This document shows positions 37,011 to 46,319 of a stretch of DNA of 64,000 nucleotides, in pieces (positions within the stretch are counted from its first letter, which is position 1; each line of letters opens with the position of its first letter). The position numbers and the translations under genes are program-made. The notes beneath the pieces are model-generated. The model was not told where the DNA came from. It was given only the letters and a program-made list of their open reading frames with translations, and searched no databases. Origin of the DNA: Sporotomaculum syntrophicum (lineage in GTDB: Bacteria; Bacillota; Desulfotomaculia; Desulfotomaculales; Desulfallaceae); contig NZ_LSRS01000008.1 in the NCBI RefSeq assembly GCF_009932395.1, positions 7,752-71,751 on the forward strand, in the 5' to 3' direction.

Positions 37011-37457
37011 ATGCAGGAGCGAGTGGAATTAACCAAGCAAACCTATGAAAATTTAATCGCAGGGCTCGTTCAAGTTGAAGAAGTTAAAGAAGATTTGCTG
37101 AAGGATTTTTTCCCAGATGAAATAAAGGAAAGAAATAAGATGATGCAAACTATCGAGAATTATATTTCATGTGTTAGTCAATTAGCCCAAAACATTAAAA
37201 TTTCCGAAACGGCAGACAATAAGCTGCCCATGGTGTTAATTGGCAGCGAAGTGGATCTGGAAGACCTGGATTATAATGAAACAACAAAGTTAAGGATAAT
37301 GCTGCCCGGAGAAGATATGGACATTGATGATGCCTCATGTTTATCACCTATTGGCACTTCTTTATTGCTGAAAAAAGTTGGCGAGGAAATAGCTGTACAA
37401 ACACCAGGCGGTGTATGCCGGTACCGGGTAAATGCAATTTCTTTACCTTATTACTAG
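37011..37457 (+). CDS. GreA/GreB-like transcription factor
   Basis: 148 residues from the ATG after AAGGAGG (the 36966 frame start is too early). N-terminal half is a helical hairpin (ELTKQTYENLIAGLVQVEEV, then EIKERNKMMQTIEN). The C-terminal half is the GreA/GreB FKBP-like domain with the family line SPIGTSLLLKKVGEEIAVQT. Such proteins enter the RNA-polymerase secondary channel; whether this one cleaves backtracked RNA depends on acidic tip residues, and a DFFPDE segment in the hairpin could serve. It is shorter and more divergent than true GreA, so it may be a specialised paralogue. Confidence 0.8.
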   Translation: MQERVELTKQTYENLIAGLVQVEEVKEDLLKDFFPDEIKERNKMMQTIENYISCVSQLAQNIKISETADNKLPMVLIGSEVDLEDLDYNETTKLRIMLPGEDMDIDDASCLSPIGTSLLLKKVGEEIAVQTPGGVCRYRVNAISLPYY

Positions 37458-37491
37458 TTGTAGCGCCTACTGCGTGGGTTGCTGCCATAAG

Positions 37492-37527
37492 AAAACCTAC
37501 CTTAATATTTTTGGGTAGGTTTTTTTT
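37492..37527 (+). terminator. Terminator of the Gre-like gene
   Basis: AAAACCTACC / GGTAGGTTTT stem followed by a long T run. Confidence 0.9.
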
Positions 37528-37712
37528 GGGGGAAAAATATTTTCGAGCTTAGTCTGTTATTGGTTACTTCTACCCAGGTTAAAAGTTTAATTTGGTAATA
37601 TTAACAAATACTTTAACCCTCCAAAAAATAATCAAACTGCGAATAATTATAATGAGAGGCAGCAAATCTCAGACAACTTACTGTCTCAATAAAAATTGTA
37701 GGAGGCTCAACA

Positions 37713-38435
37713 ATGATTAAGTTTAGTCAGAAGTTTATCGCTTTGTGCGTCGGTTTGTTAATGTGCGCGGGCTTGATGGTGATGCTGGAAGCTCCGGCGC
37801 CGGCAGATGCTGCCAACAGATTGACCATCAGCGTGTCATGCAATGTGAGCCAGGCTACCCTGGACAATTATGTGCAGCAGATCAGTAAAAGGTATAATAT
37901 TGATCCGAATGAGATCTATATAAAATACCCCGATGGCACTGTTGTTAAATATAAACCAGGTACCCCAACCACACCGAAACCGGCGCCTGTGCCGACTCCG
38001 ACTCCGACACCGGCACCACAGCCGAGCCCTGAACCGGCCCCATCTCCGGTTTCCATGAGCGCGGATGAACAAAAAATGTTTAATTTGGTGAACCAGGAGA
38101 GGGCTAAGGTGGGTTTACCCGCGCTTAAGGCTAATGGCGAGCTGCTGAAACTGGCGCGGCTTAAAGCCCAGGATATGATCAATAAGGGCTATTTCAGCCA
38201 TACGTCACCCACCTATGGATCGCCCTTTGATATGATGAAAGCAGCAGGGGTTAGTTATCGCTATGCCGGTGAAAACCTGGCCGGCGCCTATAGTGTTGAT
38301 ACCGCCCATACCAACTTAATGAATTCCTCCGGCCACCGGGCGAATATCTTAAATACCAACTTTAAGGAAGTGGGTATCGGCATAGTAAACGGCGGGCCAT
38401 ATGGTAAAATGTATGTGCAAATGTTTATTGGTTAG
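37713..38435 (+). CDS. Secreted CAP-domain (SCP/YkwD) protein
   Basis: 240 residues. Signal peptide (1-33, ending ADA), an N-terminal segment of about 50 residues with little similarity to known domains, a Pro/Thr-rich linker (about 88-112), then a CAP domain (about 114-240). CAP hallmarks seen: NLVNQERAKVGLPAL, GYFSHTSP, GENLAGAYS, LMNSSGHRANILN and a closing QMFIG. Bacterial CAP proteins such as YkwD are exported or spore-associated; biochemical role unknown. GGAGG lies eight bases before the ATG. Confidence 0.93.
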   Translation: MIKFSQKFIALCVGLLMCAGLMVMLEAPAPADAANRLTISVSCNVSQATLDNYVQQISKRYNIDPNEIYIKYPDGTVVKYKPGTPTTPKPAPVPTPTPTPAPQPSPEPAPSPVSMSADEQKMFNLVNQERAKVGLPALKANGELLKLARLKAQDMINKGYFSHTSPTYGSPFDMMKAAGVSYRYAGENLAGAYSVDTAHTNLMNSSGHRANILNTNFKEVGIGIVNGGPYGKMYVQMFIG

Positions 38436-38470
38436 TTAATTAAGTTATTCACTACCTCCATTTCATTATT

Positions 38471-38506
38471 AAGGGGTTGCAGCAAATGCCGCAACTCCTT
38501 CTTTTT
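38471..38506 (+). terminator. Terminator of the CAP-protein gene
   Basis: AAGGGGTTGC / GCAACTCCTT (one G-U pair) followed by CTTTTT. Confidence 0.85.
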
Positions 38507-38658
38507 GCCCCGGTGCGAGCATTTTTTTGAGTAAAGTCCAATTCTATGTAATATAGGGCTAATAGTCAATGCCCCTTTTAGCTTAGCGGGCATTACATTA
38601 TCGTAGGGGTGGGGCTCTACTCCACCCGATGGAACTAGATAGTATTGTTATTAATTTG

Positions 38659-39177
38659 TTATTGAGCCTGCCTCCGGTTGATGAACATTTCTTCTGTTGT
38701 TGGCTCAGTTGGAGAAAGATAGTTATTCACAGGTTTGCTATCAAACAATGAAGGATCACCTAGCTTTGTTACTAAAGCAGCTGTAACAACGCCATACACA
38801 GCATGAGCCAGCATATAAGATAAGTTACTTGCAGCATCTTTAGGTTTTACTTTATTTTGGGGTAAGGCGCTCATAAACGCGGTAACGGTAGAGCCTACCG
38901 TGATACCGGACAGTATTCCTTTGGTCAAAACGCAGTCCCGGCCGGTTTTAGAAAACAATTGCACAGTGCCAATACCACCTAAAGAGGCTAGGCCGAAATC
39001 AAGTAGTCCTCCAAGTAATTGTCCTTTATAATTCGTTGCCTCACTTCTTTTATTTACCCAAACACCGGCTGCTGTCTCCCGAAAAGTTCTTTGCGATATT
39101 TTATTTTTACGAGAAACTTCATCTATTAATGTTTTTACGAGATTACCCGCTAAACCCGATACAACACCTAATAACAC
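38659..39177 (-). CDS. Membrane protein of unknown function
   Basis: 172 residues with three to four Gly/Ala-rich hydrophobic segments: about 1-15, 50-65, 85-105 and 120-140. A basic loop (SRKNKISQRTFRE) lies between the first two. No family recognised. The GTG start has no good ribosome site close by; AAGGGGG lies about 25 bases further up, so the true start may be upstream at a non-standard codon. Monocistronic, between convergent CAP and divergent efflux genes. Confidence 0.6.
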   Translation of the reverse strand: MLLGVVSGLAGNLVKTLIDEVSRKNKISQRTFRETAAGVWVNKRSEATNYKGQLLGGLLDFGLASLGGIGTVQLFSKTGRDCVLTKGILSGITVGSTVTAFMSALPQNKVKPKDAASNLSYMLAHAVYGVVTAALVTKLGDPSLFDSKPVNNYLSPTEPTTEEMFINRRQAQ

Positions 39178-39477
39178 TCGATCTTTTATTTTAAATATTA
39201 GAAACGCCCCCTTGATTAAAAATTTAAAGTTAGTATTTCTTTAGTCTTAAATGATCGTTTTTATTCACTCCTGCTCAAGTTATTGTTCTCCGGCGTTGCG
39301 TAAAATATCAACGGGTAATTTAAAAAATATTGTTATTAATTAGAACCAGTGTTATTATATTACCAGGTAAACTAGGATGGTTTAAATAGTTTACCTGTTT
39401 TGGCTAATATGCTGACATGGACACGAGAGCTTAGTGTTTAACTAATTAATATGTCTATTGAAAAGGAAGCGTTGGTT

Positions 39478-40476
39478 ATGGTTATCTTGAAAAAGGCTGT
39501 GGCCGTGCTGGTTATACTACTGCTGGCGGCGGGCGCTTACCGGGCTTATATACATTATTATCAACCGGAAGCCGAGCTTATCCAGGCCACCGGCACCATT
39601 GAGGCCACCACGGTGGAGCTAAACGCAAAAACGGCGGGCATCATTGCCAGGCTGGCCGCAGACACCGGTGACAGTGTTACTGCCGGCCAGCTGGTGGCCG
39701 AGCTTTCCCGCAGTGACCTGGTGGCCCAGCGGGAGCGGGATGCCCTGGGCGTGTTAAAGGCTGAGGCTCAGCTGGCAGATCTGCAGTCCGGAGCCCGGGA
39801 GCAGGAGAAAAACGAGGCTGCAACGGGGGTGAGCCTGGCGCAGGTTAATTTGGAGAAGGCCACCACCGATTTGGCCAGAATGGAGTACCTGTTTCAAAAT
39901 GGGGCTGCTCCCCAGGCGGAATATGATCAAGCTAAGACCAACGCAGAGCTGGCAAAAAACCAGCTGGCGGCCGCCGAGGCCAGGCTGAAGGTGGTGGAGG
40001 CGGGCAGCCGGCCGGAGCAGATCAAAGCCGCCCGGGCGGAGGTGGAGCGCAGCCGGGCCGTGCTCAAGGCCAGTGATGCCCTGCTGGCTGATCTGAAGGT
40101 TTATGCCCCCATCGCCGGGGTAGTTCTGTCCAGGAATTATGAAGTCGGGGAATACGTGCAAATGGGGGCCTCCCTGGCCACCGTAGCCGACTTAATGGAT
40201 CTCTGGATTAAGGTGTACATACCTACCGACGACCTGCCTCAAATTAAACTGGGCCAGCAGGTGCAGTTTTCTGTCAGCGGTATGGAACAGCAGTATAAAG
40301 GGGTGGTGGAGGAGATTGCCACCCGTGGCGAATTTACCCCCAAAACAATTCAAACTCAGCAGGAGCGGGCCAACGTCGTGTTTGCCGTAAAAATAAAAAT
40401 TGGCGATACCGGGGGTGTTTTAAAACCGGGCATGCCCGCGGACGTCACCTTTGGGCCGAGGCAGACCGGTGATTAA
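39478..40476 (+). CDS. HlyD/YbhG-type membrane-fusion (adaptor) protein of an ABC exporter
   Basis: 332 residues from the ATG after AAGGAAG; a start at 39451 has no ribosome site. One N-terminal membrane anchor ([16 protein letters not shown]), biotinyl-lipoyl halves around a long Ala-rich coiled-coil hairpin (about 80-200), then [20 protein letters not shown] and a beta-barrel end. It resembles YbhG/YhiI adaptors and is first gene of a four-gene efflux operon with two ATPases and a permease. Substrate unknown; cationic drugs are the usual cargo of the family. Confidence 0.9.
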   Translation: MVILKKAVAVLVILLLAAGAYRAYIHYYQPEAELIQATGTIEATTVELNAKTAGIIARLAADTGDSVTAGQLVAELSRSDLVAQRERDALGVLKAEAQLADLQSGAREQEKNEAATGVSLAQVNLEKATTDLARMEYLFQNGAAPQAEYDQAKTNAELAKNQLAAAEARLKVVEAGSRPEQIKAARAEVERSRAVLKASDALLADLKVYAPIAGVVLSRNYEVGEYVQMGASLATVADLMDLWIKVYIPTDDLPQIKLGQQVQFSVSGMEQQYKGVVEEIATRGEFTPKTIQTQQERANVVFAVKIKIGDTGGVLKPGMPADVTFGPRQTGD

Positions 40477-41383
40477 AACTGAAAATCTGGGCAAGAGTTT
40501 CGGCCCGGTGGTTGCCGTAGACGAGGTGAGTATACATGTGCCCGGGGGAGCAATTTACGGCCTGGTGGGCCCGGACGGGGCCGGCAAAACTACCCTTATG
40601 CGCATGATCTGCGGGCTAATCGTACCGGACCGGGGGCGGGTGCTGCTGACTGCTCCCACTGCCGGGCTGGAGCAGCGGCCCGCCGGCTCCGTGCTGGGCT
40701 ACATGCCCCAGCGCTTCGGTCTATACGGTGACCTGACAGTAATGGAAAATATTAATTTTTTTGGCGCCCTGTATAAAATCAAGCGCTCAACGATTAAAGA
40801 ACGGGCGGACGAATTACTGGACATGACCGGGCTGCTGCCCTTTAAGAACCGGCTGGCAGATAACCTGTCCGGCGGCATGAAGCAAAAACTGGCGCTGACC
40901 TGCGCCCTGGTCACCCGGCCCGGTCTGCTGGTGCTGGACGAGCCTACTTACGGGGTAGACCCTGGTTTTCGCAAGGATTTCTGGAGAATTCTCTACCGGT
41001 TGAACAAGGAGGGGATGACCATTATGGTTTCTACTCCCTACATGGACGAAGCCGAGCTGTGCTCAAAGGTGGCTTTTATGGATAAGGGCAGGGTGGTGGC
41101 AGCCGATTCTCCGGCCAAATTAAAAAGCAGCTTCCCGTACCGGGTGCTGGAAGTGCGGGTGGATACCCGCCGGCCCGGGCTGTTTAATGATTTGCCCCAG
41201 GTGGTGGATGCAGCCTTTTACGGGGATAAATTCCGGGTGGTGGTGGAGGATGTGCCGGCCGCCCGGCAGGCCATGGAACAGCGAATGGCAGCCAGCGGCC
41301 TGGCAGGCGAACTGCGCTGCTCGGAGGTAAGCCCCACCATGGAGGATGTGTTTATTGCCCTGGCCGAAAAAGAGGTGGTTTAG
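40469..41383 (+). CDS. ABC-exporter ATPase, first half of a YbhF-like pair
   Basis: 304 residues from a GTG that overlaps the adaptor stop by 8 bases. Walker A is [10 protein letters not shown], with Asp where most have Asn. The signature is [11 protein letters not shown], Walker B is [13 protein letters not shown], and the switch-loop position reads [10 protein letters not shown]: the usual His is replaced by Pro after T. With the next gene it corresponds to the two fused halves of E. coli YbhF, here as separate genes. The missing switch His suggests this half may be the degenerate site of the heterodimer. Confidence 0.88.
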   Translation: MIKTENLGKSFGPVVAVDEVSIHVPGGAIYGLVGPDGAGKTTLMRMICGLIVPDRGRVLLTAPTAGLEQRPAGSVLGYMPQRFGLYGDLTVMENINFFGALYKIKRSTIKERADELLDMTGLLPFKNRLADNLSGGMKQKLALTCALVTRPGLLVLDEPTYGVDPGFRKDFWRILYRLNKEGMTIMVSTPYMDEAELCSKVAFMDKGRVVAADSPAKLKSSFPYRVLEVRVDTRRPGLFNDLPQVVDAAFYGDKFRVVVEDVPAARQAMEQRMAASGLAGELRCSEVSPTMEDVFIALAEKEVV

Positions 41384-42285
41384 TGGAATATGCTGTAACT
41401 ACCGACCGTCTGACCAGGGTCTTCGGCAATTTCACTGCTGTGGATCAACTTACCTTGCAGATTAAACCGGGGGAAATATACGGTTTTTTGGGGCCCAACG
41501 GGTCAGGTAAAACCACGGCCATCCGAATGCTCTGCGGCATTCTGGAGCCCACCTCGGGCACTGCTACGGTACTGGGCTATGATCTATCAGGGGAAACCGA
41601 ACAAATCAAGCGGCGTATAGGTTATATGTCCCAGAAATTCAGCCTGTACGACGACTTAACGGCCGCGGAAAACCTGGGTTTTTATGCCGGGCTGTATAAC
41701 ATTCCCCGTAGGGAAAGGAAAAGCCGGGTGCAGGAAATGCTGGACATGGCCGGGCTAACCGGCCGGGAGGATGAGCTGGTGGCACATTTAAGCGGCGGCT
41801 GGAAGCAAAGATTAGCCCTGGGCTGTGCTATTATTTCCCGGCCTGCCATTGTTTTCCTGGATGAACCCACCAGCGGAGTGAGCCCCACCAGCCGGCGTCG
41901 TTTTTTTAACATTATCAGCCGCCTGGCCAGTGAGGGCACTACGGTGATGGTGACCACTCACTTTATGGACGAAGCCGAGTACTGCAACAAAATTGCCTTT
42001 ATCTCGTCCGGCCGGCTGATGGCCGTGGATACCCCGGACAATTTAAAGCAAAACGTTTTAGCGGGCTGCCTGGTGGAATTGGATTTGCCCAATGCGATGG
42101 ACCAACTGGAAAACATCGAGCAGCTCCCCTATGTGAAGGAATGTTCAGTGCACGGTCTGCTGCTGCACGTGCTGCTGGAGGACGAGTCCAACCTGGGGTT
42201 GCTGGAAGAATACACAGGCGTGCCGGCCAAACCTATCACTCCCTCGCTGGAAGACGTTTTTATAGCACTGGCCAATAAGAATTAA
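41383..42285 (+). CDS. ABC-exporter ATPase, second half of a YbhF-like pair
   Basis: 300 residues; the GTG start shares one base with the preceding stop (TAGTG), so the two are translationally coupled. All motifs are canonical: GPNGSGKTTA, LSGGWKQRLALG, IVFLDEPTSGVSP and the switch His in TTHFMDEAE. This is presumably the active ATP site of the heterodimer. The C-terminal tail LEDVFIAL matches that of its neighbour. Confidence 0.93.
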   Translation: MEYAVTTDRLTRVFGNFTAVDQLTLQIKPGEIYGFLGPNGSGKTTAIRMLCGILEPTSGTATVLGYDLSGETEQIKRRIGYMSQKFSLYDDLTAAENLGFYAGLYNIPRRERKSRVQEMLDMAGLTGREDELVAHLSGGWKQRLALGCAIISRPAIVFLDEPTSGVSPTSRRRFFNIISRLASEGTTVMVTTHFMDEAEYCNKIAFISSGRLMAVDTPDNLKQNVLAGCLVELDLPNAMDQLENIEQLPYVKECSVHGLLLHVLLEDESNLGLLEEYTGVPAKPITPSLEDVFIALANKN

Positions 42286-42397
42286 CGGCCACCCGGCTAG
42301 CTAGCCACCTATGTTGTTTGCTAAGCTCATTAAACGATCTGGTTAACTAACTAAATACCAACCACCAACCACTAACCACCAAAAAAGGGGTGCCCGG

Positions 42398-43507
42398 ATG
42401 AGCAGGATAATCGCGGTTTTACATAAGGAAATTTTACAGATGCGCCGGGATCGGATGACGCTCGGCCTTATCTTCATGCTGCCGCTGGTGCAGCTGCTGC
42501 TGTTCGGCTACGCCATCCAGACCGAGGTTAAGCACATCCCCACCGTGGTGTTTGACCAGTCCCTCTCGGTGGAGAGCCGGGATTTGCTGGACGCTTTCGG
42601 TGCTTCCGGGTATTTTGATATGACCTATGCAGCCAGCAGCTATACCGAGGTTAACCAAATGATCGACAGCGGTGCGGCCAAAGTGGGCATAATTTTCCCG
42701 CCGGACTTTGCCCGCGTCATCCAGCGGGGCGAATCCGGGCAAGTGCAGGTAATAGTGGACGCCAGCGACAATATGGTGGCCAACCAGGCGATGGCCGTAG
42801 CCAATTCCATCGGGCTGCTCCAGTCGCAAAAGGTGCTGTTGCAAAGCAAGCAGTTTAAAGGCCCCCCCTATGATATCCGGGTGCGCCCCTGGTACAATCC
42901 CGACGGGATCACTGCATTTTATATGGTTCCCGCCATCCTGGGCATCATTGTCACCATGACCATGGTGATCATGACCTCCATGGGGATTGTGCGGGAGCGG
43001 GAGCGGGGAACCCTAGAACAGCTCATTGTCACCCCCATTAAATCCTACGAGCTGATGATCGGTAAAATCGTGCCCTATATTGCGCTGGGTTACCTGCAAA
43101 TCACCGTAGCCTTGCTGGTGGGGGTGCTTATATTTCACGTGCCCATCAGGGGCAGCTTGCTGGAGCTGTACCTGCTGACCCTGTTCTTTATCACCGCTTC
43201 ACTTGGCCTGGGCATTTTGATTTCCAATATCGCCAAATCCCAGATGCAGGCCTTCCAGATGTCCTTTTTTGTCATGCTGCCCAGTATATTGCTGTCCGGG
43301 TTCATGTTTCCCCGGGAGGCCATGCCTAAAGTTATTTATTACCTGAGCACGATTATTCCGCTCACTTATTACCTGGATATTATCAGGGGGATAGTATTAA
43401 AGGGCATCGGTTTTCCTTACCTGGTGGGGCAGGTTGTATCGCTGCTGGTTTTTTCAGTGGTGCTTTTGACGCTCAGTATATTAAAGTTTAAGAAAAAAAT
43501 TGCCTAA
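42398..43507 (+). CDS. ABC-2-type permease, YbhS/YbhR-like
   Basis: 369 residues. One N-terminal helix (LIFMLPLVQLLLFGYAI), a large external domain (about 45-170), then five membrane helices, the usual YhiH/YbhR fold; GIVRERERGTLEQLIVTP is the family hallmark. E. coli has two such permeases (YbhS and YbhR); only one is present here, so the channel is probably a homodimer. It lies 112 bases after the ATPase gene, behind a C/A-rich stretch with repeated ACCAACC-like words. Confidence 0.92.
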   Translation: MSRIIAVLHKEILQMRRDRMTLGLIFMLPLVQLLLFGYAIQTEVKHIPTVVFDQSLSVESRDLLDAFGASGYFDMTYAASSYTEVNQMIDSGAAKVGIIFPPDFARVIQRGESGQVQVIVDASDNMVANQAMAVANSIGLLQSQKVLLQSKQFKGPPYDIRVRPWYNPDGITAFYMVPAILGIIVTMTMVIMTSMGIVRERERGTLEQLIVTPIKSYELMIGKIVPYIALGYLQITVALLVGVLIFHVPIRGSLLELYLLTLFFITASLGLGILISNIAKSQMQAFQMSFFVMLPSILLSGFMFPREAMPKVIYYLSTIIPLTYYLDIIRGIVLKGIGFPYLVGQVVSLLVFSVVLLTLSILKFKKKIA

Positions 43508-43568
43508 CATTGGAATACCGGAAATCGTAGTTACAAAATTCACCTGATAAAAGGAGTGCCGGGTTGCC

Positions 43569-44132
43569 ATGAGAGAACGTATTATAGCTGCTTTAACCGA
43601 GTTATCCTACACCCGGGGTTTTTATAATTGCACCATGGATGAACTGGCCGGCCAGGCGGGCATGAGCAAAAGGACGGTATACCGGTATTTTTCCAGTAAG
43701 GAAGAAATCATTGAAGCTGTACTGGACCAGTTTATGAGCAAAGTAGCCTGTGGTATTGAGCGCATTGTTAATGAAGGGAAAAATCCTGCGGAGATGTTAG
43801 CCGATTTGGTTAAACATCTTACCCAAACCGGAGGGCGGTTAATTAACCCGCTGGTACTGCAGGATCTACGAGTGCATTACCCGCACTTTTGGGTTAAAAT
43901 AGAGGATTTCCGGAGGGAAAAAATTCAACATTTTCTTAAACTGGTTATGGCTAAAAAAGAATATGCCCGGGATATTCAGCCCCAAGTTTTTATTGCCGCG
44001 TTTTTAGCCTCCATTCAGGCAGTACTTAACCCTGACTTTATTCTGGACAACGGGCTAACCTTTGATAGGGCTGCCGGCCAGCTGGTGGAAATTTTCACGT
44101 ATGGTTTATTAGGCCGAAGTAGTACCGGTTAA
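43569..44132 (+). CDS. TetR/AcrR-family regulator
   Basis: 187 residues. N-terminal TetR helix-turn-helix: TMDELAGQAGMSKRTVYRYF and SSKEEIIEAVL. The C-terminal ligand domain is diverse. Located 61 bases after the efflux permease on the same strand, it probably represses the efflux operon in response to an exported compound (inference from position). AAAGGAG site before the ATG; a terminator follows. Confidence 0.93.
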   Translation: MRERIIAALTELSYTRGFYNCTMDELAGQAGMSKRTVYRYFSSKEEIIEAVLDQFMSKVACGIERIVNEGKNPAEMLADLVKHLTQTGGRLINPLVLQDLRVHYPHFWVKIEDFRREKIQHFLKLVMAKKEYARDIQPQVFIAAFLASIQAVLNPDFILDNGLTFDRAAGQLVEIFTYGLLGRSSTG

Positions 44133-44146
44133 CAGGACTTGCTCAT

Positions 44147-44178
44147 GACAAGAGGCTGTTGTTAGACAACCTCTTGTC
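44147..44178 (+). terminator. Terminator of the efflux operon
   Basis: GACAAGAGG / CCTCTTGTC with a 14-nt loop, then TTAG; weak T run. Confidence 0.7.
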
Positions 44179-44235
44179 TTAGTTATAGTCCGTTAAGTTT
44201 AAAAGTATTGAGGGCATCTCCCGCTTAAGAAGCGG

Positions 44236-44664
44236 CTACTGCCGGTACATGGGGTAAGGGAACTGGGTGCTATACTGGCTGAACTGCTGGTACGTTTGCG
44301 CCATTTTTTGCGGCTGCTCGGGTTCCAGGGTATACCAGCCTTTTCTAAACATAAGATCAAAAAATTCACGGGTCATGGCGTGGGTTTCATTGAAAATACG
44401 CATCACATCATTGTGCAGCTGCCTGTGGCTGGCTTCACGAACAAATACATTTAAATTGTCCGTGATAAATTTTTCCTGGGACAGTGCCAAATTCAAAGTA
44501 TCCCGGTCATTGATGCGGGAACTCTTGACCTCAGGCGTCAGATTGGACTGGGGATTTTTTATCATATTTGGCTGCTGCTGGTTCTGCATGCCCTGCTGGC
44601 CAGGTATGTATTGGCTGCCCTGCATACCTTGCATACCCGTCATGCTCTGCTGTTGATTAAACAT
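44236..44664 (-). CDS. CotF-family spore coat protein
   Basis: 142 residues from an ATG after GGGAGG. N-terminal 50 residues are Gln/Met/Gly-rich and low-complexity; from residue 50 a helical CotF domain follows (LNLALSQEKFITDNLNVFVR, then HNDVMRIFNETHAMTREFFD) with an aromatic tail (SQYSTQFPYPMYRQ). CotF proteins sit in the Bacillus spore coat. It is co-transcribed with the related short gene just upstream, showing that the organism forms endospores. Confidence 0.9.
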   Translation of the reverse strand: MFNQQQSMTGMQGMQGSQYIPGQQGMQNQQQPNMIKNPQSNLTPEVKSSRINDRDTLNLALSQEKFITDNLNVFVREASHRQLHNDVMRIFNETHAMTREFFDLMFRKGWYTLEPEQPQKMAQTYQQFSQYSTQFPYPMYRQ

Positions 44665-44688
44665 CAATAAAACCTCCCTTTATAGATC

Positions 44689-44946
44689 CTAGTGATTAGC
44701 TGTATTAGCGGGGTTTAAGTGGCTTAATAGAATTTGGTAATGCATCTGGTGCATTTGGCCTGCCCGGTCCATGTAATCCCGGATTTCCGGGTCCATGCAG
44801 TTCCTGGCACCGTGGTGGAGCATTTTCATGGCGGTGAGCTCCCAGGACAGGGCGTCTTTCAAATAAAGGTGATCCTTGGTGCTATTGACATTGGGCGGCT
44901 CAGGCATAATTTGCCCCGGTTGCTGCTGGTAATATGGTGAATTCAT
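44689..44946 (-). CDS. Small CotF-like spore coat protein
   Basis: 85 residues. Short Gln/Pro-rich start, then a helical part: KDHLYLKDALSWELTAMKML, then AGQMHQMHYQILLSHL, with several His and Met. This is the layout of short CotF-like coat proteins that pair with a full CotF. The downstream CotF gene begins about 25 bases later. GGAGATG-type ribosome site before the ATG. Confidence 0.82.
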   Translation of the reverse strand: MNSPYYQQQPGQIMPEPPNVNSTKDHLYLKDALSWELTAMKMLHHGARNCMDPEIRDYMDRAGQMHQMHYQILLSHLNPANTANH

Positions 44947-45314
44947 GGATAAATCATCTCCTTTAACGAAAGTTATGATTATTTTGCCTGATTACGGCAA
45001 TAGTATGCGAGGAGTTTTGTATTTGGAGGTTGTGTTGTTCATTATTTACGCCTGGTTAAAACATTAATGTTTCTACTATTAAAGGAATAAAGCTTGTTTA
45101 GCTGGACGGGCCGGCTAAAAGAGAAGAACGGTATAAGGAAGAGGAATTTGGTCCGGAATATCAAATATAGAACCAGAACCTGTACATATTTGGTTTTAAA
45201 CATAGCCTTATCAGATATTTTGAGCCAACCATTAAATCAAACATTAATATTTCCCTACCAACTAATAGAAAAAAGTTCATATTTTAGTATAATGGGCCAA
45301 AGGGGTGTAATATT
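44947..45314. other. Divergent intergenic region
   Basis: 368 bp between the coat genes and the DUF2889-like gene. A TATAAT occurs at 45288 without a clear -35. The 74-codon frame at 45094 has no ribosome site and atypical composition. Nothing else seen. Confidence 0.4.
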
Positions 45315-46190
45315 ATGATTAATATTTTTCAACGCCACTGGCATTCATCAACGCGCCGAAGCTCGCCCAAGCCAGGTAATGCAGCAGAAGGTTCTGCAGT
45401 CATAGAAACTGGACGGCAGTCAAATGGGCAGATTATCGCGGAAACGATTTATTGCGATACCGATTGTGAAGTTGGTGCCCGGTTACGGGTCGATCCAATC
45501 AGCTTTAAAATTATAGAAGCCACCTGGGAAACTTATTCGCTGCCTGTGACAATTACCGACGTTTCCGGTCTGCGCGGCGTAGAGGCTTATTTTAACAGCG
45601 GGCGGGCCATTAGTGAGGCAGTGGCTCCTCTCGGCCCTATTGCGCACACACTATTTAACGAAACAGTAGGCTGCGTTATTCTGTCGGAACCTTTTATGAT
45701 TAAAGAACGGGGTTTTGCTTCAGTCGCTGATTACCGCGAATACTGGGATGTGATATACCTAAATGCCTGCCGTTATTACAGCAACCTGGACACGGCTAGT
45801 GAACAATGGGATTACTTTAGCTACGCGCGCACCAGTATTTTGTTCAACAAGTTTGCCTCGCAGTCTGTTTTTGCGCGGCCGGGTGGATGTTTCCGCGTAG
45901 TTGCCACATATAGCGATTCTTTTCACGAAATCAGCGTTGAGTTTGACATGGAAAGTAACCTGGTAATCACCAGGGGTGCCGGTGGATTACTGCGCGCACC
46001 GCATGCTATCTGCCTTGAGGACAATGCTTTTCTGCCTTATCTGCAGCAGCTGGCGGGGTATGACGCTAAAAATCCGGTTAAAAAACAACTTGCCTTAGTC
46101 TTAGGTCAGGGTGATGGCTGTGTGCACTTGATTGATACGGTGTATGACGCGCTGGTAGCTGCTAATATGGCTGCCAACCGATCATCATAA
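45315..46190 (+). CDS. DUF2889-like protein
   Basis: 291 residues, soluble, no signal peptide. The start FQRHWHSSTRR with the later line IYCDTDCEVGARLRVDPISF resembles the N-terminus of DUF2889 proteins, and the C-terminal GQGDGCVHLIDTVYDALVAA matches the family's conserved G-x-G-C-x-H-L end. Function unknown in the family. AAGGGGTG ribosome site. It lies 130 bases before the CarD-type regulator; no strong terminator between them, so co-transcription is possible. Confidence 0.65.
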   Translation: MINIFQRHWHSSTRRSSPKPGNAAEGSAVIETGRQSNGQIIAETIYCDTDCEVGARLRVDPISFKIIEATWETYSLPVTITDVSGLRGVEAYFNSGRAISEAVAPLGPIAHTLFNETVGCVILSEPFMIKERGFASVADYREYWDVIYLNACRYYSNLDTASEQWDYFSYARTSILFNKFASQSVFARPGGCFRVVATYSDSFHEISVEFDMESNLVITRGAGGLLRAPHAICLEDNAFLPYLQQLAGYDAKNPVKKQLALVLGQGDGCVHLIDTVYDALVAANMAANRSS

Positions 46191-46319
46191 AACAGACAGC
46201 CTGTAAAAAGAATTCGCACGCTTGCGAGCGCTGGCTGAAGATAACAGGATCTTCCCAAAATATTACCAGGGTGCACGCCCTTGGGCGTAATCCGCAGCCA
46301 AACCACGGAGGAAACCCCT

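Noticed and set aside
42286-42397. C/A-rich repeats before the ABC permease as a mobile-element end
   Set aside because: Short, irregular ACCAACC words without inverted ends or target duplication; probably simple low-complexity sequence.
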